From contig SUZJ01000003.1 of NCBI GenBank assembly GCA_015059945.1, forward strand, positions 124,001 through 188,000: a stretch of 64,000 bases of DNA, read 5' to 3'. A model generated the notes under the pieces. The model saw only the letters and a list, made by a program, of their open reading frames with translations, ran no database searches and was not told the origin of the DNA. Source of the DNA: Rikenellaceae bacterium. Lineage in GTDB: Bacteria > Bacteroidota > Bacteroidia > Bacteroidales > Rikenellaceae. The position numbers and the translations under genes were made by a program. The first letter of the stretch is position 1; each line of letters begins with the position of its first letter. Positions 57,090 through 64,000 of the stretch are shown here, piece after piece.

Positions 57090-58265
57090 ATGAGTATGAC
57101 TTACAAAGCAATGAAATATCTGGCCACCATAGCAGTAATGCTTGTGGCTGTGAGTTGCCAGTTCCAGGGGTTTGAGAACCCCAACCACACCCCCAGTAGC
57201 GCAACCTTCTCGGTAGGTGCCACTGTGAGCGGCAACACTGCCCAGCAGTTCCTCTCGCTCACCACCGAGGGCGACTGGTCGCTCACAATCGACTACCCCA
57301 CCGAGGGCGAGAATTGGTGCACCCTCAGCCCCACAAGCGGCACGGGCAATACCAATGTGATGATGAGCTTTGGCAAAAACGAGGGCGATGGCGAGCGCTC
57401 GGCTGTCATTACGGTCAAGTTCGACGACACCACCCTGCACCTCGACTTTGTGCAGAGGTCTACCTTCAGCCTTGCCAACAACACCCAACTGAAAGGTTGG
57501 GCCGAGCTGCCCGAGTTTGCCGACGACCGCCAGCGCTACTACTTCACCAAGCATATGCTGCCCTCATCGGGCAACACCCAGCGTAGTTTCTCGGCCCTCT
57601 ATGATGCGCAGTACAAGATACCCATCTGGGTAGCCTACCCCCTCTGCAAGTCTTATATGGAGGGTAATACCCGTACCAACCAGTGGGGCCCCAAAGATCC
57701 CAACATCCCTGCCGACAAGCAGCCCGATATGGGGTTGTCGTACCAGGGCAACTACGACCGAGGCCATATGTTGCCCTCTGCCTCGCGCGACAACAACGGG
57801 GCCGACAACAACCAGACCTACTACCCCTCGAACATAACCCCCCAGTTGGACCGCCTAAATCAGGCCAAGTGGGCAAACGCAGAGAATTTGGTACGCAGTT
57901 GGGCCGAGGGGTGCGACACGCTGTATGTGGTTACGGGCGCCGTGTTGCAGACCGCAGGTGGCAACGAGAGCATCAGCTACACCTACGCCAAGCGCAGCCC
58001 ACAGATGAAGGTGGCCATTCCAAACTACTACTACAAGGCGCTGTTGCAGTACAACGAGATTGACGGCCAGAAGGTCTACCAAGCCATAGGTATATGGATG
58101 GAGCACAAGGCTGCCAGCGGAGCCGTCACCACAGCCGACCTGATTACAATCGACAAGTTGGAGGAGAAACTCGGCTATGACCTGTTTGCCAACATCGACC
58201 CCACCATACAGAGCCAAATCGAGGCCAAGTACAACCTCATCTACTGGAACGGCATAGAGAACTAA
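57090..58265 (+). CDS. BACON domain lipoprotein with DNA/RNA non-specific endonuclease domain
   Basis: The 391-residue protein (or 384 from the ATG at 57111, which gives a tidier signal MKYLATIAVMLVAVSC) has its lipidated Cys at 23. A BACON-type domain spans about 36-122. The NUC endonuclease domain spans about 135-390, with the DRGH motif at 223-226 (NYDRGHMLPSASR) and the metal-binding Asn248 in SNITPQ. NUC enzymes cut DNA and RNA without sequence preference. A lipid anchor suggests surface or periplasmic digestion. It begins a tight run of four more genes (gaps of 31, 50, 58 and 30 bases), so an operon is likely. Confidence 0.9.
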   Translation: MSMTYKAMKYLATIAVMLVAVSCQFQGFENPNHTPSSATFSVGATVSGNTAQQFLSLTTEGDWSLTIDYPTEGENWCTLSPTSGTGNTNVMMSFGKNEGDGERSAVITVKFDDTTLHLDFVQRSTFSLANNTQLKGWAELPEFADDRQRYYFTKHMLPSSGNTQRSFSALYDAQYKIPIWVAYPLCKSYMEGNTRTNQWGPKDPNIPADKQPDMGLSYQGNYDRGHMLPSASRDNNGADNNQTYYPSNITPQLDRLNQAKWANAENLVRSWAEGCDTLYVVTGAVLQTAGGNESISYTYAKRSPQMKVAIPNYYYKALLQYNEIDGQKVYQAIGIWMEHKAASGAVTTADLITIDKLEEKLGYDLFANIDPTIQSQIEAKYNLIYWNGIEN

Positions 58266-58296
58266 ACCACACGCACCAACACAGACCAAAACATAA

Positions 58297-59883
58297 ATGA
58301 TGAAGTTTATGAAGAACATAATCGTTAGGGTTGCAGCCATTGTAGCATTGGTTGCAGCAACAGTGGCGGGTTGCACCCCACTTCCCACCCCCGAGGGCGA
58401 GGACCAGTTGACGGTAGATATTACCACTCTCACCCTCGACCAAAAAGAGGGTATAGCCTCGTTCAACCTAATAGCCAACGTAGCCTGGACAATCAGCTGT
58501 TCGGCCGATTGGCTCACCATTCTGCCCACCAGCGGCAGTGGCTCGAGCAAGGTGTTGTGTGGCTACCAGGAGAACACCTCGGCCAATGGTCGCAACACCA
58601 AGATTGAGATTGCACCCGTCGAGGCGGGTTTAGTCCCTTCGCACACCATATTGGTACTCCAAGACGGCACCAGTGGCGGCAGCGACACTCCCGACACTCC
58701 AGATACTCCAGATACTCCAGATACACCAGACACACCTGATGTTCCGGATGCTCCCGAGGGCGTGATTGAGGCTACCGTTGCCGAGTTCTTAAATGCCGAG
58801 GTAAACACCACCCAGTGGTATCAGCTCACAGGTACAATCACCAATCTGACCAACACCACCTATGGCAACTTCGATCTGCAAGACGAGAGTGGTTGGGTAC
58901 TTATCTACGGACTTTGCGCCAACAAGGTCGACAAGAACGACAAGTCGTTCAGCTCGCTGGGACTCAAAGAGGGCGACATCGTTACGCTCCACACCCTGCG
59001 TAGCGAGCACAATGGCCAGCCCCAGGGTGGCGGCAGTGCCAATGCTCCTGCCTACTACATCTGCCACACCCCTGGCGAGAGTGGCGGCAATGAAGGAGGT
59101 GGCAATCAGGACAACCCCAATGGTAGCGCCTACACCTACCGCACCGGTTGGGCCGAGCTGCCCGATGAGGACCCCAACAACAGCGACTACTACTACGCCC
59201 ACCACATAATTCCCGACGTAAGTGGCCAGGTGCGCAACTTCTCGGTATGCTACTCCGAGAGCCTGGGTTGCCCCGTATGGGTGGCCTCGCCTATGCACAG
59301 CTACTACACCCAGAAGAACACCAGCCGTAGCGATGCCTACGCACCCGATCCCGATATTCCATCCAGCATTCAGGTACACAAACGCGAAGGCTACACTCGT
59401 GGCCATATGCTCGGCAGTGCCGACCGTCTGGTGAGCGTGGGTGCCAACCACCAGGCCTTCTACTACTCTAACATCGCCCCACAGCTTTCGAGCGGCTTCA
59501 ATACGGGCGGTGGCGTGTGGAACAACCTGGAGAGTTTCTGCGACCAGCAACTCTGCGCCGACACCCTCTATATGGTCAATGGCTGCTACTGGGCCAACCA
59601 CAACAAGGTATCGAGTGGCACCGTCATACCAACCCACTACTACAAGGTGTTGCTCCGCACCAAGAAGGGCAACAGCAAAAAATGGGTAGTGAACTGCTCG
59701 GCCGACGAGCTCAAGTGCGTGGTATTTATGGTCGAGCACAACTCGAGCCAGCACGGACAGAAACCCACAAGAGATATGATGATGAGCGTAGCCGAGTTGG
59801 AGGAGCTCACGGGCCACAAGTTTTTTACCAACGTGCCCAACGCCCCCAAAGATACCTTCAACCCAAGCGACTGGGGATTGTAG
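58297..59883 (+). CDS. BACON/OB-fold/endonuclease fusion lipoprotein
   Basis: The 528-residue lipoprotein has its lipidated Cys at 26 (TVAGC), a BACON domain (about 35-125) and a low-complexity linker of DTP tripeptides (130-152). An OB-fold, DUF5689-like domain (about 155-265) resembles those of the 54843 gene (WYQLTGTITNLTN...YGNFDLQDESG, KNDKSFSSLGLKEGDIVTL). A NUC endonuclease domain (about 280-525) completes it. The active site reads TRGH (367-370, GYTRGHMLGSADR), with Thr where DRGH is usual, while the catalytic His and Asn392 (YYSNIAPQ) remain. The binding module fused to a nuclease supports nucleic acid as the OB ligand. Confidence 0.88.
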   Translation: MMKFMKNIIVRVAAIVALVAATVAGCTPLPTPEGEDQLTVDITTLTLDQKEGIASFNLIANVAWTISCSADWLTILPTSGSGSSKVLCGYQENTSANGRNTKIEIAPVEAGLVPSHTILVLQDGTSGGSDTPDTPDTPDTPDTPDTPDVPDAPEGVIEATVAEFLNAEVNTTQWYQLTGTITNLTNTTYGNFDLQDESGWVLIYGLCANKVDKNDKSFSSLGLKEGDIVTLHTLRSEHNGQPQGGGSANAPAYYICHTPGESGGNEGGGNQDNPNGSAYTYRTGWAELPDEDPNNSDYYYAHHIIPDVSGQVRNFSVCYSESLGCPVWVASPMHSYYTQKNTSRSDAYAPDPDIPSSIQVHKREGYTRGHMLGSADRLVSVGANHQAFYYSNIAPQLSSGFNTGGGVWNNLESFCDQQLCADTLYMVNGCYWANHNKVSSGTVIPTHYYKVLLRTKKGNSKKWVVNCSADELKCVVFMVEHNSSQHGQKPTRDMMMSVAELEELTGHKFFTNVPNAPKDTFNPSDWGL

Positions 59884-59893
59884 GAGGAGTCAA

Positions 59894-59928
59894 TTGAAAA
59901 TTGAAAATTGAAAATTGAAAATTGAAAA
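59894..59928 (+). repeat. Five perfect TTGAAAA heptamers next to a start codon
   Basis: Five tandem copies end 5 bases before the ATG at 59934 of the endonuclease/exonuclease/phosphatase gene. The array is A-rich, as leaders of well-translated Bacteroidetes genes often are. Confidence 0.85.
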
Positions 59929-59933
59929 TTGAT

Positions 59934-60983
59934 ATGAAACGTAACATTTTTGTAGTTAGTATGGTGGTGGCGATGTTGCTCTCGTTGGGCAGCGCAGCCG
60001 CACAGAGCAAGCGTTACACCGTCTTGTTCTACAATGTCGAAAACCTCTTCGACACCATCCAAGACCCCACCATTTATGACACCGAGTTCATACCCAGCGG
60101 CAACAAAGAGTGGAACTCGACCAAGTATTACAAGAAACTCGACAACCTCGAAAAGGTGTTCTACTCGATTGCCGAGCAAAACCGCGCCTACCCCACCATT
60201 ATTGGTGTGAGCGAGGTCGAAAACCGCAACGTGCTCGAGGACATCGCCTCGATGCCAAAGTTGCAGAGGGCAAACTACCAGATTTGCCACTACGACGGCC
60301 CCGATGCTCGTGGTGTTGATGTGGCCTTCTTCTACCGCCCCGACCAGTTTGAGTACGAGGGCAGCGAGTCGATTAAGGCCAACATACCTGGTGCAAGGGA
60401 GAACTTCCACACCCGCGACCTGCTGACTATGTGGGGCAAGATTGATGGCGAGCCCTTCTTCTTTGTGGTGAGCCACTGGCCCAGCCGCAGGGGTGGTCAG
60501 AGCTCATCGGCCTACCTGCGCGAGGGACTGGCTTCACAGATTAAGAGCATCTGCGACTCGGTACGCAACGAGAACCCCTCGACCAAGGTGGTTGTGATGG
60601 GCGACTTCAACGACGACCCGGGCGACAAGAGCGTATCGGAGTGCTTGGGTGCCAAGTTGAAGAAGAACAAGCTGGACAAAAACGATATGTGGAACCCCTA
60701 CTGGCAGATGCACCGCGACGGCTACGGCACACTGGTCTACAACGACCTGTGGAACCTGTTCGACAATATCGTAGTGAGCGAGAACGTGGCCAACGCCCCC
60801 AAAGGTACCCTCGAGATTTGGAAACCCAAACAGAACAGCTACTACGGCAATGTATTCAAGGCCGAATTCCTATTCCAGAAGGAGGGCCAGTACAAGGGCT
60901 ACCCCCTGCGCACCTATGTTGGCAACAACTTCCAGGGCGGATTCAGCGACCACTTGCCCGTCTACATCTACCTGGTAAAGTAG
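59934..60983 (+). CDS. Exported endonuclease/exonuclease/phosphatase family protein
   Basis: The 349-residue protein has a cleavable signal peptide (MLLSLGSAAAQ). It carries the EEP core: FYNVENLFD (metal-binding Asn), GVSEVENRNVLED (catalytic Glu), RGVDVAFFYRPD, HWPSRRGG, MGDFNDDPGD and the terminal SDHLPVYIYL (catalytic Asp-His). The family includes DNase I-like nucleases and phosphatases; an extracellular or periplasmic nuclease fits the neighbours. The TTG at 59922 gives an in-frame extension out of the repeat and is rejected for the ATG at 59934. It lies between the fusion nuclease and the TonB receptor. Confidence 0.9.
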   Translation: MKRNIFVVSMVVAMLLSLGSAAAQSKRYTVLFYNVENLFDTIQDPTIYDTEFIPSGNKEWNSTKYYKKLDNLEKVFYSIAEQNRAYPTIIGVSEVENRNVLEDIASMPKLQRANYQICHYDGPDARGVDVAFFYRPDQFEYEGSESIKANIPGARENFHTRDLLTMWGKIDGEPFFFVVSHWPSRRGGQSSSAYLREGLASQIKSICDSVRNENPSTKVVVMGDFNDDPGDKSVSECLGAKLKKNKLDKNDMWNPYWQMHRDGYGTLVYNDLWNLFDNIVVSENVANAPKGTLEIWKPKQNSYYGNVFKAEFLFQKEGQYKGYPLRTYVGNNFQGGFSDHLPVYIYLVK

Positions 60984-61041
60984 CCCCAAGCAGAGAATTA
61001 ACTAAAAACACACGATAAGAAGAAACACACACAAGAACAGT

Positions 61042-63960
61042 ATGATTAAGAGAGCATTTATCACTCTGTTGGTTGCCGTAGCTACGCTTGTGAGCGCCTC
61101 GGCACAGATGCAGGTCGGCACCATTACCGGTAAGGTGGTGGCTCGCCAAGACCGCCAGCCAATCGAGATGGCAAGCGTAACCCTCGACGGGCAGACCGTA
61201 CAGACCGATGCCCAGGGCCGCTTTACCTTCGAGGGCATCCCCTATGGCACAGTTACCATTTTTGTCGAGGCCATTGGCTACTCGTCGTCGAATGTGAACG
61301 TAAAAGTTGACCGCCCCGAGAAGGATATCAACTACATTTCGCTGGCAGTGAGCGACTTTATGACTGGTAGCGACCTGCTCGACGACGGCTCGTTCGTGGA
61401 GTTCGACAGCGATTCGTTCAGCGACTCGCAGTCTACCCCCGTATCGCTCAGCTCGTCGAAAGATGTATTCAGCAACATCGCAGGCTACAAGTTCAGCCCC
61501 CTGAGGTTCCGCACCCGTGGTTATGACCAGAACACCGAGATTATCTATCTGAACGGTGTAGAGATGACCGACGCCAACAGTGGCAACGGCACCTGGTCGT
61601 TGTGGAGCGGTCTTAACGAGGCTACCCGCAACCAAGAGGCCACCTATGCCACCTCGGTAGGTACCAGCGGTGTGGGCGGTATCAATGGTACCACCAACAT
61701 CTTGGCTCGCGCCTCGCAGATGCGTCAGGGCTACCGCGCAAGTGTGGTAACATCGAGCGGCTCGTATCGCTACCGACTGATGACCACCTACACCAGCGGT
61801 ATGCAAGACAACGGCTGGGCCTATGCAGCCAGCTTGTCGGCCCGCTTGGGTGGCAACGACTTTGTAGAGGGCGTAACCTACAACGCTTGGGCCTACTTCC
61901 TCAGTGCCGAGAAGAGGTTTAACGACCGCCACCAGCTCTCGTTCACCTTCTTTGGCGTACCCACCGAGAGGGGTGCCCAGATGGCCGCAACCGACGAGGC
62001 CTATCAGCTTGTGGGCAGTTGGTACTACAACCCCAACGTGGGTATGCAGAACGGCAAGCTGCGCAACGCTCGTATGCGCGAGTACCACGAGCCCGTAGCT
62101 ATGGTAAACTGGTTCTACACCCCCGATGACAATACCCGCATCACCGCCGCAGCCCTCTACCGCTTTGGTCAGAACGGCTACTCGGCCCTCGACTGGAACA
62201 GCGCAGCCGACCCCAAGGCCGACTACTACCGCAACCTGCCCAGCTACTGGGTGCAGAAGGGCGATATGGACCACGCACGAGAGATGCTCGATGCTTGGAC
62301 CAACAACCGAGAGAAGATGATGTATATCGACTTCGACAAACTCTACAACATCAACTACCTGAGCAACCCCGCCAATGGCGACGCTCCAACGCTCAACCAC
62401 TCGGGTAGCGGCTTAGAGGAGAGTGTACAGGGCCTAAACCGCTCGCGCTATATCATCTCCGAGCGCCACACCGACCAGAGGGACTTCCGTCTGAAATTGC
62501 AGATTGACCGCACCCTGTCGGCTCGCCAGAGCGTAGCAGGTGGTCTTGATTTGCGTCGCAACCGCACCGAGTACTACACCTCTATCAAAGACCTGCTGGG
62601 TGGCGACTACTGGGTGAATGTAGACAACTTCGCCGAGCGCGATGTTCACGGCACCGGTAACCGCAAGATTACCCTCAACGATATGCGCCACTCGACCAAC
62701 TACATCGTGGGCGAGGGCGACAAGTATGGCTACGACTACTATGCCCACTCGATGTTGGGCAAACTGTGGGGTGCCTACAACCTGCGCTTGGGCCACTACA
62801 AGTTGGCTCTGGCAGGTGAGGTTTCGTACACCCAGTTCTGGCGCGAGGGCCTCTATCGCAAGGGCCTCTTCCCCGACAACTCGTTTGGCGACAGCGAGCA
62901 CCAGAACTTCTTTGGCTACATTGGTAAGGCCAACTTTATCTATGAGCCCAGCGGCTCGACCAATGTGCAGCTCTCGTTGGTGGCACAGCAGAACGCCCCC
63001 TACTTCCAGGATGCGTTTGTATCGGCCCGTACCCGCAATACCGTAGCTCCAAACCTGACTACCGAGAAGATTTTGAGCGGCGACATTGCCTACACCTACA
63101 AGGCCCCCTGGATTAGCCTGCGCGCTTCGGCCTACCTGACCACCATCAAGGATCAATCGAAGCTGATTAGCTACTACGACGATGTTTGGTCGGCCTTCTC
63201 AAATATGTCGCTCAGCGGTATCGACTCGCGCTACGCAGGTGTTGAGTTGGGTGTGAGGGTGCCCATCATTGCCGACCTGAGCCTGTCGGGTGCAGCAAGC
63301 ATTGGCGACTACGTCTATACCTCTAACCCCATCTTTACCCAGACCCGCGACAACACTGCCGACATCCTCATCGAGAATGCTAAGGTTTACTGGAAGGGTA
63401 TGAAGGTAGAGAGCACTCCCCAGGTGGCAGTTAGCTTGGGACTGAACTACAAGACCTCGAACAACATCTACCTGAGCCTCGATGCCGAGTACTTCGACAA
63501 GATGTATCTGAGTATGAACCCCCTCTACCGTACTCTGGCTGCTATGGGTGGCAGGGTTGATACCAACGTAGATATGAGCGGCTTTGACGGCACTATCGAC
63601 GAGCTGCTGACCTACCAGAGCACATATATCGACGAGAATGGTCAGCTCCAAAGCGCTCCCTTTGTGCTGGCAGGCTACCAGAACGCCATCACCACTCTGA
63701 CTGCACAGGAGAGGTTCAAACCCGCCGTTATACTCAACGCCAGCATTGGCAAGACTTGGTATATCGGTGGCCAGCAGTTGGGCTTCAGCCTCGAAATCAA
63801 GAACCTGACCAACAACCGTTGCCGCACAGGTGGTTTTGAGCAGATGCGACTCTTCTCTAACGACGAGTACACCACAGGTACCCAGTACACCCGCTTTGCG
63901 TCGAAGTACTACTACCTCTATGGCACCAACTACTACCTCAACATCTACTACCGCTTCTAA
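61042..63960 (+). CDS. TonB-dependent receptor with carboxypeptidase-like N-terminal domain
   Basis: The 972-residue outer-membrane protein has a signal peptide ending SASAQ, a CarboxypepD_reg-like domain (about 25-105, GTITGKVVARQDRQPIEMASVTLDG) and a plug (about 115-235, KFSPLRFRTRGYDQNTEIIYLNGVEM). A 22-strand barrel ends in aromatic YYLNIYYRF. No SusD-like partner gene follows immediately; the next frame begins with a short signal at 63991. It is not the classical SusC length (about 1000-1100). With three exported nuclease genes before it, the receptor probably imports oligonucleotides, nucleosides or a phosphate-bearing product; that is inference. Confidence 0.9.
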   Translation: MIKRAFITLLVAVATLVSASAQMQVGTITGKVVARQDRQPIEMASVTLDGQTVQTDAQGRFTFEGIPYGTVTIFVEAIGYSSSNVNVKVDRPEKDINYISLAVSDFMTGSDLLDDGSFVEFDSDSFSDSQSTPVSLSSSKDVFSNIAGYKFSPLRFRTRGYDQNTEIIYLNGVEMTDANSGNGTWSLWSGLNEATRNQEATYATSVGTSGVGGINGTTNILARASQMRQGYRASVVTSSGSYRYRLMTTYTSGMQDNGWAYAASLSARLGGNDFVEGVTYNAWAYFLSAEKRFNDRHQLSFTFFGVPTERGAQMAATDEAYQLVGSWYYNPNVGMQNGKLRNARMREYHEPVAMVNWFYTPDDNTRITAAALYRFGQNGYSALDWNSAADPKADYYRNLPSYWVQKGDMDHAREMLDAWTNNREKMMYIDFDKLYNINYLSNPANGDAPTLNHSGSGLEESVQGLNRSRYIISERHTDQRDFRLKLQIDRTLSARQSVAGGLDLRRNRTEYYTSIKDLLGGDYWVNVDNFAERDVHGTGNRKITLNDMRHSTNYIVGEGDKYGYDYYAHSMLGKLWGAYNLRLGHYKLALAGEVSYTQFWREGLYRKGLFPDNSFGDSEHQNFFGYIGKANFIYEPSGSTNVQLSLVAQQNAPYFQDAFVSARTRNTVAPNLTTEKILSGDIAYTYKAPWISLRASAYLTTIKDQSKLISYYDDVWSAFSNMSLSGIDSRYAGVELGVRVPIIADLSLSGAASIGDYVYTSNPIFTQTRDNTADILIENAKVYWKGMKVESTPQVAVSLGLNYKTSNNIYLSLDAEYFDKMYLSMNPLYRTLAAMGGRVDTNVDMSGFDGTIDELLTYQSTYIDENGQLQSAPFVLAGYQNAITTLTAQERFKPAVILNASIGKTWYIGGQQLGFSLEIKNLTNNRCRTGGFEQMRLFSNDEYTTGTQYTRFASKYYYLYGTNYYLNIYYRF

Positions 63961-63990
63961 TCCCCCCGTAAAAAAGCAGATTGAACAGAT

Positions 63991-64000
63991 ATGAAAAAGC
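63991..64000 (+). CDS. Start of next gene in the nuclease/TonB operon (cut by window edge)
   Basis: ATGAAAAAGC follows the TonB receptor stop by 30 bases. It begins MKK, typical of a signal peptide. Too short to identify; a lipoprotein partner of the receptor is plausible. Confidence 0.4.

Noticed and set aside
59894-59928. TTGAAAA heptamers as a coding N-terminal extension of the EEP protein (start at 59922)
   Set aside because: The extension begins with TTG inside the repeat; the ATG at 59934 gives a clean signal peptide.
61042-63960. SusC/SusD polysaccharide utilisation pair
   Set aside because: No SusD-like gene or glycoside hydrolase is present in the visible neighbourhood; the neighbours are nucleases.

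Overview
The window looks like chromosomal DNA of a Bacteroidales bacterium. Evidence: promoters of the form TTG/TTTG-N19-21-TAnnTTTG, few Shine-Dalgarno sites, NfnAB and 2-oxoacid:ferredoxin oxidoreductase (an anaerobic ferredoxin economy), DUF5723, TamL and BACON-domain proteins, C10 proteases, and high-GC codon use that avoids TTA, CTA and TCA. An Alistipes-like member of Rikenellaceae is my best guess, but the genus cannot be settled from sequence reading alone. Most of the window is housekeeping.

Layout. 1-5.2 kb: the 5' part of an HU gene, a giant exported WG-repeat protein, and pth. 5.3-12.6 kb: rmuC, rpe, an ABC-F ATPase, an RlmB-type methyltransferase, a YgjP-like metallopeptidase and an arginine deiminase. 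13.2-17.1 kb: a large lipoprotein paired with a DUF5723 outer-membrane protein. 17.1-20.0 kb: korAB. 20.2-22.4 kb: an AT-rich two-gene island with a C10 cysteine protease. 22.8-27.0 kb: CoA-transferase, LptF/G permease, aspartase. 27.1-36.0 kb: dapF-tsaE-HAD, tamL, prfC, nadB, xerD. 36.2-43.5 kb: ileS, nfnAB and a DUF1573 protein. 43.6-51.0 kb: tRNA-Asn, a GT2/sigma/PASTA/pseudouridine-synthase operon, tgt, and an acyl-CoA ligase.

Two loci deserve most attention. 51.2-54.6 kb (minus strand) holds an operon of an ABC exporter, a Ser-His S24/S26-type peptidase, a PqqD-like protein and an HPr-kinase-like protein. This resembles the accessory set of lasso-peptide-like RiPP pathways but has no recognisable core cyclase or precursor. 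54.8-64.0 kb (plus strand) holds a BACON/OB-fold lipoprotein, two exported DNA/RNA non-specific nucleases, an exported endonuclease/exonuclease/phosphatase protein and a TonB-dependent receptor. I read this as a possible surface system for capturing and digesting nucleic acid.

The intergenic DNA is also notable. It is built from recurring modules: degenerate 9-bp-period arrays, 7-bp-period arrays whose TTGA often supplies the stop codon of the preceding gene, and two-hairpin REP-like palindromes. These sit in mosaic order between genes, beside stop codons and just upstream of promoters.
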